From contig CM055607.1 in NCBI GenBank assembly GCA_029379385.1, forward strand, positions 3,348,001-3,412,000: a stretch of 64,000 nt of DNA. The letters are read 5' to 3'. Each line of letters begins with the position of its first letter. Positions within the stretch are counted from its first letter, which is position 1. The notes below the pieces were generated by a model, which saw nothing but the letters and a program-made list of their open reading frames with translations, was not told where the DNA came from and did no database searches. Source of the DNA: Quillaja saponaria (Eukaryota > Streptophyta > Magnoliopsida > Fabales > Quillajaceae). This document shows positions 36,149 to 48,599 of this stretch, piece by piece. A program made the translations under genes and the position numbers.

Positions 36149-37201
36149 TTAGAAATAATGGTTCTTATAAGTCCCATCAGTACCAAAAGTAGTTCTAACT
36201 TGGTTTTGCATGGCCATCCCATATGGTACTTCATCAAGGTTCCATAAGCTATCCCATAAGGCATCATCTCCCACAGAATCTGACTCTTGATCCATAAAAC
36301 CAAACCAGCGGTCCTCTATGTCTGTTGTTGGATACATGTAAACTATTTCTTGCTTCTCTTGTTCTACTGTACTATTCTCAGGGATGATCATGTTCATGTC
36401 ATATTCCTCGGCTTGCTGCTGCTGCTGTTGTTGTTGTTCTTTATGTTTTAGCATTTGTGCTTTTCGCTTCTCTTGCTTTTGGGAAGATTTTTGTTTCTTG
36501 TTGAAATGGGTTCTCCAGTAGTTCTTAATCTCATTGTCAGTTCTACCAGGTAAGTATCTAGCAATAGTAGACCACCTGGTTTGCATGCACAAAATATTAG
36601 AGACAAGAAATAATCAAGTGATCAGAGAGAGAGGGAGAGCTAGAAGAATATATCTAGTTTAGAATGATATAATTGTTTTGAATGTTACTAAAACTAACGT
36701 CTTGAAACCATGTGAATGAGGGAAAAAAAATAAAAAAATTCATATAATTGACTCTGATTAGTTTGTAATTTAAGACTTAATTAAGTTGAGTTGCATTACT
36801 TGTTACCCCATAGTGCATGCAGTTCAATAATGATGCCTTCTTCTTGAGGGGATAATTGGCCTCTCTTGAGACCAGGCCTGAGATAATTCACCCACCTCAA
36901 CCTGCAACTTTTGCCACTCCTATTTAACCCTAAAAACCAAAAAACAAACATATATAATAAATACTAAAAAGATGAAACCTTGCAGCTTTATATAGGTTAT
37001 TACTATGCCAATAGCAAAACTCTAGATAATTAACTAGATTAGAAACATATCCTACGTATATAGAGTTATACCTGAAGTCCTAGCCACAGAACTCCATCTA
37101 CCCTCCCCATGCAAGCTGACATATTCATTAAGCAACTTATCTTCCTCAGCAGTCCAAGGACCTTTCTTCCACCCATCCGCTGGGACTCCCCACCCTCTCA
37201 T
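36149..37201 (-). CDS. R2R3-MYB transcription factor (3 exons, 228 aa)
   Basis: Seen: exons 37201-37072 (130 bp), 36929-36800 (130 bp) and 36575-36149 (427 bp) give a 687-bp frame with typical R2R3 intron positions. R2 (about residues 12-60) has W16, W36 and W56, with [11 protein letters not shown] and [21 protein letters not shown]3 (about 65-112) has L69 in place of the first Trp, then W88 and W107, with [20 protein letters not shown]. After the DNA-binding domain come a basic run, eight glutamines (134-141) and an acidic tail. Known: nuclear DNA-binding regulator. The repeats look closest to the MYB27/MYB48/MYB59 group, but I give no symbol. There is no bHLH-binding signature that I could make out, nor an EAR motif. 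A TA-rich TATA box lies about 90 bp upstream. Confidence 0.93.
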
Positions 37202-37286
37202 GGTTAGCAGTAAAGCTTATTTCACTTTCACTCAACTCCCAAGTTGTCTGCAGATTGTGTGACAGAATTGATGTCAATGCGTTCCT

Positions 37287-37301
37287 TATATATATATATA
37301 G
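37287..37301 (-). promoter_or_regulatory. TATA region of the R2R3-MYB gene
   Basis: An alternating TA tract reads ACTATATATATATATAAGG on the minus strand, about 85-100 bp upstream of the start codon. Confidence 0.4.
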
Positions 37302-40300
37302 TAAAGTAAAGTAATGGGATATTATTGCTGATATGACCAACATAAAGATCTTTGAATCAAATTTGGCAATTGTATTCTTAGTCATGATTTCAGCAACCAT
37401 TTAAGCATTTGAGATAGCCCTAGTGTTAGATGTTGGAGGGCACCAGCTCCACTAATTAATTCTTTCCAATTAGAGTAGAACAAGTGCATGGCTGTTATTA
37501 AATCTGATCGTACTAGTTTCTACTTTTGTCACACCAACATTCTTAATCTTATTGTTATGTACAGCATAATGGCATGACTAAAAGATATTGATACATATAC
37601 ATTATTTTCTCACACAATCATAAACTTTTGTAAACACAATAAAATCTTGTATACATAGTGATTGATAAATTTAACATGAGTTTATGATAAATCTGTAAAA
37701 ATTTGTCATTGTAATAGAGAGAAATTTATAAATTCAACATGAGCGTATGGTCACCGAGAGTTAACTCAAACAATTGGTACCGGTTCTTCCATCCTCGATG
37801 CTGAGTTCGAATACTTCAAATATTAAAAAAAAAGAAAAAAGCAAGAGAGAGAAGATTGTATGCATGTAATATACTCTAACTCAAAATTAACACGTGTAAT
37901 TAACATTGTTGACCAAAAGATTACAGACATACATAATCTCGATTAATTCGAGAAAAGCTAGAGTGGGTTGTTGCTGTTCCCTCGAAAACAGCCTTTGATC
38001 TAATTGTCATGTGACACCTGTTGATTAACTTAATCCTAAATAACATGCTTAAGATGGTATATTAATTTATTTTAACTATTATTTAATACTTAATCACAAA
38101 GTAGCTTTGAGACTAAATGATGCTAATTAAGGCAACTAATGGGCTTACTTAATTAATGTGTGGAAGGATGAGTCACCAATCCTATATATGGCTTCTTTGG
38201 AACATGTATATCTAAGTAGCATTTTTGGAAAGTTAGGGCATTGTTTTATTGGGTAAGCTCAGTTGACAATTCCAAATTATGCCTATAAATAGGTATTGAT
38301 TGCAACATTAAATATACATTAATTATTAATATAAAGGAATATCAAAAGATTTAGTGAGAATTATTGAAGATCTTGTAAAGTTTTCAAAGTCATGGTAAAA
38401 GAAAATGGATAGCTAGCTTTACGTTCTGGTCTTCTCTTTTCAAAGTTGGCTTCAATTTGTAAGACTGAAAATTATAAAGGTGATTCTTTTCTAAGTATAT
38501 GTATATCTATAAACACAAGATATATACAAGATATTAAATATTAGAGTTTGGCTTTAACTTCTAGATGGATCTAGTTACAAAAAAGGGGTTTTGAGTGCTT
38601 TAGGTAAGTGTGTTCAGCAAATAATATATAATATACTTTATAAAATGTGTTGTTGGAGAAGCCTACTATAGTCAGCACAACTATTAAATTAAACACTGAT
38701 GGCTCAGTCTTAAGCAATTTCGGGTGAGATTGGTCGTGGGGGTCTGTGTGTTAAGGGATAGTTGCAGTAACTGGGTAGGTTCTCTAAAATTTAAAAATAA
38801 TTGTTGATATTAATTATCACATTACTCTAATTGATAGAGGGATTCAATTTCTAGATATTGATTCCAAATGATAATTAATTGTTGATATTAATGATAACAG
38901 AATTCATGATTGTAGGTGATTACTTATTGTTAAAATTTGGATTTGGATCTTTTAGAGTTTGAATTTTCTGAAGTTTTATTGACTTAAACCGTTAGACACA
39001 ACTAAATGCCACCTTAATATTTTTTATCAAATAAAATAAAATAATTTAATATTTTCTTATCTTTTCTAGATTCAATTCCTATTTTGTATTCTTTCCCCTA
39101 ATGTAAATAAACTTAATAATCTCATAAAAAAATATATATAAATTCACTACTTGATCATATATATGAAATAATTGCTAATAGAAAAAAATATTACACTCAT
39201 AATTTGAACTTTTAAAATAGCTGAAAATTCTGATTAAGAAGCCAACATCAAGTAAAATTGATAGATAACAAAATTAATTTTTTTTTAATTTCTAACAACC
39301 TAATAAATATAATAAAACTAAGAGGTCAATTGAATATGAAAAAAAAAAAATCAATGAAATTATATAATAGATCAATAAATTTCACAAAAAAGCACATAAA
39401 TTAAGTGAATTAAGCCTAAATAATTTGAGAGAGAGAAAAATAACATGCATACATCAAATAACTAAAAATATATATATATATAAATCTCTGGAAAAATAGA
39501 GAAAAGAAATTTACATACAAAGATAAAAGCTATAGAATAGTTTGATTAAATAGTTTTTTGGTTTATATGTTGGAAACTTTAGCTGAATAAATGTATTTAA
39601 TGGTTATAATGGAAACTTTAGCCACTCTAAGATAGAGTTTGAAACATCTCCCGAGTCCAAGTGGCCTAATATTTTAGAACACATAACCTACATCATATGA
39701 GTTAAAATGTTAGTTTGACAGTACTTGGTAATTGATATTTGTAACTTATATATCCAGAATCAACCTAGTACACATCTCATGTGAAACTCATCATACACCA
39801 ATCTCACACAACATATCGCAGGCTTGAGTTATCACAAACTCATCAAACCACAATGAATTTATTGTCACTAGTGATTATTTTGACATAGCTGATATTCTTT
39901 ATCAACGAAAATGTTTTGATGTTGATAATAACTTCTTTTCTTCTAGTATATAGTCTATTTTAAAATGAAAAATCAATTTAATAAAATTAATAATTTCTCA
40001 AGTCAAATTTGTCTCCCTATTTTAAATATGATACATTGTTTTCATATCCTCACTCTTAAGACTTTGGCTATTAAGTAATTAGGTCCATAAAAGTAAAATA
40101 TTAGAAAAATGTTAAACAACTACGGTACTTATTGAATATAGTAATATGATGAACCAAATAGCCGAATAGGAAAAAGAAAAGAAAATTTAGAAATGTGTAA
40201 AGCATGTGATCATGTCCCTTTCCAGTAAAACCTTTCCCATCTGCACTCTATTTTTATTATTTTTGTATTTTTCTTTCGTGTAAGGAGAGTCTTGTTTAAA

Positions 40301-41278
40301 GTGTTTTCAATATTTATAGAATATTGTAATTTTTGTATTCTATATTTCTGTATAATTATAATATAATTCTCATATTTGATATTCTTCTAGCTACTTTTCG
40401 GTGCACATCTTGATGATTATATATGATTTTTTTTTTTAATAAGTTCACTTGTCAATATGAAGTATATAATACTTTTTTTTTAAACATTTAAAGTATAGTT
40501 ATTGACAATTATTTTACACGCAACTAATAAATGATTTGTTTTAATATTTTTTTTGTTGGTATTTTTTAATTTAAAAAAAATATTTATTACACATTAAAAG
40601 GTGCTTTAGTTTTATATAAATTTTCTTAAGAGTGCCAATAACACACACTAAATATGTTATATATAAAAATTAGTTAATATTTATTGTAGTTGGTGACAAT
40701 AATTTTAGTGAAAGAGTGCTGCTAAAAAAGACAATTATAATATGAAAAAAATAAAAGTAAATGAATTAATAGTGTTAGGTGTAGACTTCTAACTGTCATA
40801 TTGCTCTACAAAGTTTATTTAATGATATTTGACAACTAAGAGCTCTTAATTAACATGTTTAGAAATGTCAAATTTTGTAAAATATTTTAATTATTAATTA
40901 TTATTTTTGATTAATTATTTGATAGAAACACTATAAAATAAATAAAAAAGTAAGCAGCTTGCAAGCATATAATTTAGTAATTTGGAACTAAACATATATA
41001 TTTTGCTTTACTTTCAAAGGAAATGTATGAATGAAGAGGAGAAAAGAGAAAAATAACACTACTAATTAATTAATTTTTTTTATGGAAGAAAAAGATTGAA
41101 TAAAGTATATCTTTTGTTTGAGAGATGAGTGGAAAGGAAAAAAATAATATATAATTACACCACACGACATAGGTTAAAATGCTAACTTAAATATATTTTA
41201 TAGTTGTCGCTTAAAGGTTATATACAACACAATCACACCTCTCATAACCATTGTGAGATTTTGGGAATTTGAAGTATT

Positions 41279-41306
41279 ACATATATATATATATATATAT
41301 ATATAA
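41279..41306 (+). promoter_or_regulatory. (TA)n tract acting as TATA region for the dioxygenase gene
   Basis: About 13 TA units lead into TATAAATCAGC, roughly 100 bp upstream of the ATG at 41404. It is also a microsatellite, so its length may vary between individuals. Confidence 0.4.
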
Positions 41307-41403
41307 ATCAGCTGTTGCAAGCGTTATTTAGTGATCATTATATAACAAGGTTATATTTTCTAATTTAGAACATTGAAACTAAACATTTTACTTCAAAGTT
41401 AAT

Positions 41404-43730
41404 ATGGAGAACTTGGAGCAGATGCTTGTTTCAAGCTGGTGTGATGTTCAATCCACTGTACCCAACTCTTATGTGCACCCACCGGAAAATAGGCCGGGGA
41501 AGTTCATCGTTGCTTCAAGTAGGGCAATTCCGGTGGTTGATCTTGGTGGACATGATCAAGCTAATAGTACCGTTCAACAAATCTTGAAAGCTTGTGAGGA
41601 GTATGGATTTTTCCAGGTTCAAATTTAACCAGCTAATTTTTATTTTTTTTTAAATTCATTTATTTTGGACTGTGATGTTAATTAATTCGCACTTAAACTT
41701 CAATTTGTTATATTGAAAAGAATGTTCTTGATGGACCCAAAAGCTGTAAATTATGTATATAGGTGATCAACCATGGAGTTTCTGAAGATTTAATGGAGGA
41801 ATCTATGAATGTTTTCAAAGAGTTTCATGGCATGCCTTCTATGGAGAAGGTACGTGAGTGCTCTAAGGACCCAAATAGAAGCTGCAAGCTATACACAAGT
41901 GGTGAAAATTACACCAAAGACTCACTTCATTACTGGAAGGATGCATTAACACATCACTGTCATCCTTTGGACAAGTACATGAAATATTGGCCTGAAAAAC
42001 CAACAAGATATCGGTAAAGCCTAATAGTTTTCATTATCTTTTCCTTTCTAATTCTAATTTTTTATTTTTTTTGAGTATAATTGGGGAATAAATTATTGGC
42101 GCTTATCCCGGGAATCGATGGCTTAAACCTGATGCATTGGACAAACAACTGGAGAATGTTGATGACAAAAATATTCAGTTTTACACCTTGATAATTAATT
42201 TTTTTGTGCAATTTAATCACATTTATGAACCCTAGCTGCATTTTTAGTTAAGTATATAATGTGAACTACTACTATATGCCGATTGAGATCTTTTTCTTTG
42301 GGTGCGTATGGGAAAGTTACCGGTCGAGATTATTAGGTATTCAAAACTTGAATTTGATCCCAAAAAAAATCACCAATATTTTACTTTCATTAGCTTCCTT
42401 GCCATAAAATATTAGAGAAAATGGATCAAATTCCCCAATATGGTTGAAACATGCTATATATAGAGTTTGCATAGAAAGCCGCTATTCTAGTTTTCTTTTC
42501 TGCTGAACAAAAATATAATAATAATGATTCATTTGTACAATGTTTGTTAGGGAAATTGTTGGAAAATATACAATAGAAGTAGGAAAACTGGGGCTGCAAA
42601 TTTTGAAGATGCTTTGTGAAGGACTGGGAATTAGCACAGAATATTTCAATGGTTCACTTAGTGAGAATCCAGTACTGTTGGTTAATCATTACCCACCTTG
42701 TCCAGACCCAAGTTTAACCTTGGGAGTGGGTAAGCACAGGGATCCTAGTCTCATTACCATTCTTCTTCAAGATGAAGATGGACTTCAAGTCTTCAAGGAT
42801 GGAGAGTGGATTAGTATTCAGCCTATTACCAATGCATTTGTGGTTAACGTAGGGCTTGTCTTGCAGGTATATATCTTTTCCATTTCTTCTTATTATGTTC
42901 TTTTTTAACATCAATTTATTACACTTTATTAGAATGATAATTTGGGGTATAGAAAACAATAATGGATGTATTAGCGTAAAGTACTTACCATTTGTGTTAT
43001 TGAGTGTCAAGTGGATTGTTGTTTTCATTATTTCTTTTCGTTCTATATTTTAAACTTATAATTTTTTATTTAGCATATATATATATATATATATCAATAA
43101 GTTGAATTTAAAAATTGTCGATATTATGCATATAGTTAATTGATGTAATTATGTCAGTTTCACTAATAAAGAAATCTGCAGGATTCATCAGTTCACGACC
43201 TGTCAGTGAGTTGCGTGCACATAGCATTAATCAATTATTAACAATAACATGTAGATAGGGACATGCAACTTATTATGTAGCGGAATCCACTTGAATCGTA
43301 CTCAATTTAGAGACAGAGATTGCTTTTAGCTATGTTCATTTACTTATCTTCTTAAATTGAGAACTACTTTAATTTAATTTGGAAACCATATACAAATTTG
43401 GAAGTTGACAATTTGTTTATTTTAATTGTTCTTGGTAATTAGTAACCATCAAAAAGGAGTTTTATTTATACTTTCTTTTCCTATTTTTTGTAGATCATTA
43501 GTAATGGAAGGCTGCTTGGTGCTGAACATCGTGTTGTAACAAACTCAAGCATTGCTCGAACAACAGCTGCTTATTTCATATATCCTTCAAATGAAAGCTT
43601 TATAGAGCCATCAAAAGAGCTGATAATAAATGGTTCCAACCAACCACTCTACAAATCCATTTCATTTGGAGATTTTCGTGGAAATTTCTTCTACAAAGGT
43701 CCCAAGGTTGAATTAGACCTGCAAAAATAA
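41404..43730 (+). CDS. 2-oxoglutarate/Fe(II) dioxygenase, hyoscyamine 6-dioxygenase-like (4 exons, 338 aa)
   Basis: Seen: exons 41404-41616, 41763-42013, 42551-42866 and 43494-43730 give a 1017-bp frame. The N-terminal DIOX_N domain has AIPVVDLGGHD and ILKACEEYGFFQVINHGV. The catalytic jelly roll has LLVNHYPPCPDPSLTLGVG, then iron ligands H217 and D219 (KHRDPSLITILLQD) and H272 (LGAEHRVVTN). The 2-oxoglutarate-binding Arg is R282 in ARTTAAYF, where Thr replaces the usual Ser of R-x-S. Known: these soluble enzymes of the DOXC class hydroxylate or epoxidise specialised metabolites and hormones using Fe(II) and 2-oxoglutarate. The YTSGENYTKDSLHYWKDALT region and general layout match H6H-like proteins, many of which make no tropane alkaloids, so the substrate cannot be inferred. 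Length and intron count are normal for the group, and the ligands suggest an active enzyme. Confidence 0.92.
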
Positions 43731-46053
43731 TTAAGTACCATATAAATTGCGTGACTATGGAAAAAAATATATTATATAGTATTAGGGTACTGCTATAATT
43801 AGTTTATATATATATATATTTTTTCAAAATATATATATGTATGTGTAAAGGATGTGACCGTCTTAGGCATATATAATAACTATATCTTATTTTATGACGT
43901 TATTTGGTAAATCATGGAAGCAAAGAGGTATGTACCTAAACATGTTATTATAAGTCAACCTATGGATGAATTTACATTATATCAGTGGTTAGAGTGTCTG
44001 TGTCAAAACAATGTTATATCATAATCCACCAGAGAAAATTAACTGCTACTTCATATAATAGAAAGACGTATTAGGATGATTTTAATGATATATATATATA
44101 CAGAGAGAGAGAGAGGGGGGTTAGACAGAGAGAATAAACTCTCTTACAAATTATTCATTAACATTTAAATAATAGAGCTTGGTCTTGTTGAGTTGCAGGG
44201 GGAGGAGACCAAGTCCAATTTTGGTTTGTTTGTGTAGTAATCTGACCTTATCTCTTCTCATGGCAAGTTTCTTGACAACTTTATTCAAAATTGGACAACA
44301 AGATTGGGAATTGGTAAGTGGCGCAAATTAATTAACTATAAATATGATTTAATAAGATTTAAGATGATCACTGATTGTGAACTAAGTTTAGCATGCAATT
44401 AAACTTGATCTATAATTAAGTTTCATAATTGCATTTACAATATCTAAAAAGATACATATATACACACAAATAGGACGTGTGTAATTGAAAACATATTATA
44501 AGTAAACCTATCTTGCTCATTTTCTTTCATTTCTTTTATCTTTGAATAAATTGATCTCATATATGTATTATTCTATGAATGATGTCTCAAATATGATTTT
44601 TTATTTTTTTTGAAAGTTTTTGTTTTTTTGTTTGTTTTGCCTCTAGTGTTTCATCTAAACAATCGCTCTTGAATTGCTATAATACTAATTCGTTGTAGAG
44701 GACTCCAACTGTAATATTTTCTCATTGACATTTAATGGCAATATCCATGCCGTATTAGTGAGAAAATAGTTAAATTTCATAATGTGATATTAGATCTTGA
44801 AATGTTTTGATTAATTTATTTTATTATAAATGCAGTCGTTTGACATCTATGCTAATGAAAATTTTCATTTTGTTTTTTTTTTAAAAATAGTACTAGAAAT
44901 TTTAATATGAGAGCTCTTTGCTTTTTAATTTCACGTCCCTTACTTTTCGATGTATAGAAAATATAGATAATTAAAAAAAATACAAATCCAATAATTCTAT
45001 ATTGAGAAAATAACGGGTAAATCATAATTTTCTCTTTAAAGTATAAATAAATCATATATACTAATAAAAATTAATTATAGATTCTCATCATTTTCTTTAT
45101 ATTTTTCTCAAACAAAAAATTTTTAAAAAACTAATCTCATGAGTAACTTTATATTAATATGTATATCACTTGCGCTTTCTTTTTACCAGAACTTGAATTT
45201 ATAAAATCATATAAGTTAAATTTTTTAGCTAGGTCATGAAATTATTAAAAGAAATTCCAAGCTTATTATATTTTATCTTCAAATTCAATTTTACTAATAT
45301 ATATACATATATATATAGTATTTTCTTTTCATGATCAATTTTATTAGCAAAAGTATCTTAAGATAAAAAATAAAAATAAAAAAGAAGTTAAAATATGTAT
45401 TTGCTATTAAACAAAAAAGTAAGTACTAATTATGACTCATTCTCTTACTTTTAGTTGGAATAATTTCTAGCTTAAAAGTGAATTAAAATAGTTCAACGTC
45501 CCTCTCATATTAGTCCCACCCATTTAGATGGTCAATTATATATATCTATATGTAGGAGGGGTGGTGAAACTATTTCCATTTTAAACACAAAAGTAGTTCC
45601 ACCCTTTTATTCTTCTTGGAAATAATCATACTTCTAAAGCAAGTGTTTTTTTATTGGAAAGCTTGTCTTCAAGCAACCGAGGGATCGCATGTTGTCCAAA
45701 AGCTTAATGTTGGAAAAGCATATATATCACGTATCTTATATATGAGATTAAACAAAAGTCTTAGTTGATGACATATGTGTTATAATTAGTGCTTGTAAGT
45801 TAGGAAAATTTTGAACAAATAGGCATAATATTCAAGCATTAGGTACAAAAAAAAATTCTTTGCTAGACATCTTTTTTGTACTCTTTCATTTGGAGTTCTT
45901 AACAAACTTCCAAATGCAAAACTTCCAATTCACATTCAATTAGCCTCCTTCAAAAATGATTCCCCTTCTAAATTTAAACCATTGCTAGAGGCTCTGCTTT
46001 TCAACTTTTGCCAAAACAAAACTCTCCTCTTACTAGACTTAAACACATTCTAA
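43731..46053. other. Intergenic, AT-rich, no gene seen
   Basis: 2.3 kb following the dioxygenase. It contains TA and GA microsatellites (for example GAGAGAGAGAGG near 44102) and stop-rich frames only. Nothing else is supported. Confidence 0.55.
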
Positions 46054-47287
46054 ATGAGTTCATCTCTAAAACCAGATGTAACACTTTCCTTAACGTTATC
46101 ATCATCATTGCCAACTCCTCTTGAAATCTCAAAGCCTGAGGAGAAAGGTATACATTGAATTCAACTTCTAGTAACATGTGCCAATCATGCCTCCTCTGGC
46201 AACCTCCACCATGCAGATGCTTGCCTTCGCCACATATCACAGCTCTCTTCCTTAACCGGTGACTCCATTCAACGCTTAGCAGCCCGATTTGTTTCGGCCC
46301 TATCGATCAGGCTTCTGAAGCGCTGGCCCGGGGTATGTAAGGCTTTGGGCCATATTCAATCCCCTAAAACTGGACATGATCAAGCCCAATCCATCTTCTC
46401 ACGTGGCTTCCCTTATATGGGTTTTGCATATGCCATTATATCCCGAACTTTGGTCCAAACCATGTTAGATGAGCCGGTTTTTCATGTCTTGGATTTGGGT
46501 TCTCAAGACTAAAAAATTTTGGGCCTCATTTATGGGGATCATGGGCCTCCCCAATTGAAGATAACTTGTGTAAATAGCAATCAAGAGGTGCTAGAAAAGT
46601 TGGGGAGAATGCTTGTTAAAGAGGCTGAAAATCAGGGGTGCCCTTTCAGTTCAACCCTGTTAATGTTAGTCTAAGAGAGCTGACCATAGACATGCTTAAG
46701 GTAAGATCTGGGGAAGCATTATCTTTAATTTCAATTCTTAATTTTCGCGTCTTATTAGTGGAGGATGATCGTATGGATGTGCATTTTGAGGTTAAAGGAA
46801 GTAATATGGTTAAGAGTTGTTAGCATTTGGACCAATTTTTAGCAATGGTTAAGTCAATGTCATCAAAGGTAGTAGTACTAGTTGTTGAGCAAGAAGCAAA
46901 TCACAATTTAAGCCGTTTAGGGACAGGTTCAATGAGGCTTTGCACTATTATAGTGCTATGTTTGATTCATTGGATGCTATTTTTGGGGATTTTTCATTTG
47001 AGGAAAGATTTGTTTTAGAGGAAATGTTTGGGAAAGAAATTGAAAACATGGTCGCTTGTGATGGATTGGAAAGGGAGGAAAGGCATGAGAGATATGCAAA
47101 GTGGATGGATAGGTTTGGTGGAGCTGGGTTCAAGCCAGTGAGGTTGTGGTATGATGTTATGGGGGATGCTAAGCGTGTGGTGGGGAGTTATGGTAAGAAT
47201 GGCTACAAAGTTATTAGTGAAAAAGCAAGTTTAATGATTTCTTGGCATGATAGGCCTCTTTATGCTGTCTCAGCATGGATTTGTTAG
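46054..47287 (+). pseudogene. SCL3-like GRAS-domain pseudogene
   Basis: Seen: a single-exon GRAS reading path from ATG 46054 to TAG 47285-47287 with several breaks. Leucine-heptad region I reads IQLLVTCANHASSGNLHHAD and ISQLSSLTGDSIQRLAARF. A VHIID-like site is FHVLDLGSQD. The PFYRE region begins CPFQFNPVNVSLRELTIDML. The SAW region ends KASLMISWHDRPLYAVSAW. Lesions: in-frame stops at 46156-46158, 46510-46512 and 46821-46823, a frameshift near 46636, and another near 46925. Known: GRAS proteins are plant transcriptional regulators, and SCL3-type members act in gibberellin and root signalling and are usually intronless, like this one. Intactness outside the lesions suggests recent decay or a poorly resolved sequence. 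A functional paralogue elsewhere in the genome is likely. Confidence 0.88.
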
Positions 47288-48599
47288 ATTTATTTCCTTA
47301 CTCTTCACAAAGGAACATTGCTCAAACAGCTTTGTTAATTAATTCAAATTGTCAAGTAAATTTTATCCTAATAAATTTGTAGTCATTTAGTTTTAAGGGA
47401 TTCCAACAATTTTCCCAATATTATTGTAGATAATGTATGAGGAATTATACCACTTCATTAGAATATCTTTGTTACATGTATCCTTGATATGCACTTAACA
47501 TTATGGTGTTGATCATAATGCCAATCTCTAAACCTTGCATCATAGTTTAATGCTTTGTGCAGTAACTATTAATTTTGAGTACCTGGGGGATGCAATTTAG
47601 TCAACTAGCTATTAGAAGACCGTCTATTTTTTTTATTTTATCTATTAAACTCATAAATCATTTTAAAGATTTGCTAAAATTAAGTTCTTATTTTAGATAA
47701 TTTATATAAAATATAAATTTTCTAGTTCTCGCATCTACTAAGATTTTAAATTAAGCATAAAAAAGTTTTGTAAAACCTCAAAAAATATGCAAGACAACTT
47801 TTCAATATTAACTGATCCTAATTAATTAGAATACATTGTCTTCAGAATTAATCATCAAACTTCATAAATAAAATGCAAAATTATTTTTCTTAGTAATATA
47901 CATTAATCCTCTTACCTTAAAAAAGAAATATACTAAACTGAATTGACTGCAACACTTTACGTAACATATTATTTAGTATTAATAAATTACATTCTCATAC
48001 GCTCTCAAGGTCTCCAAGACATGATGCAATAATAAATTTTCAACACACTAACTCAAATGATAATTCCATCAATAAAAATTAATCTTTTTCGAGCAACCTA
48101 AAAAAATTGTAAAAAATAGATTGGGACGATAATACTCATCAAAGTTCGAATCTTGCAACATTTATCAGTATTGCTTCTAAAAGATCTTAAATATTTGGTT
48201 AAAAGAGAAAACTATTAGAATTCAAATATCTCATCCAAAATCCCAGATTACAAACAGGTAAGTATATAACTAGGAATTAAATCTTTCAGCTTACTTTAGC
48301 AAATAATACTTAAGATTTCTAACGTATACCTTAAGAAAGAGAAACGTTTCGATACGGGAAAAATTCTCATATAGGGTTTTCAGTTAGACCCATGTATATA
48401 TACTTAGGTTCTTGTATTAGCTACTTGTTGCGGAAGTTCAAAAACTGCAACTCAAGCTTAGAGGAGGCAGAACTTGAGGGAATAGTTTATCTTTCTCTCT
48501 CTCTTAAAGCGTTCTTACTCCATTAGAGACAAACGACAATCGGAGCAGCGCAATAAAGAAGAAACCCGGAATTTGTTATTTCACGATATAGGCAGAACA
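47288..48599. other. TRM1 upstream region
   Basis: 1.3 kb between the GRAS pseudogene and TRM1. CATGTATATATACTTAGG near 48391-48405 is a possible TATA region about 200 bp before the ATG, followed by a CT-rich leader (CTTTCTCTCTCTCTTAAAGC, near 48490). No gene is seen. Confidence 0.45.

Larger units (their letters stand above)
37202..41403. other. Divergent intergenic region between the MYB and dioxygenase genes
   Basis: 4.2 kb of AT-rich sequence with the promoters of both genes at its ends. Copies of the dispersed repeat seen in SEP intron 1 occur near 39670-39840 and, in part, near 41155-41260. No coding frame with a recognisable motif was found. Confidence 0.55.

Noticed and set aside
41279..41306. 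(TA)n tract considered as a structural cruciform element
   Set aside because: A simple microsatellite in a TATA position explains it.
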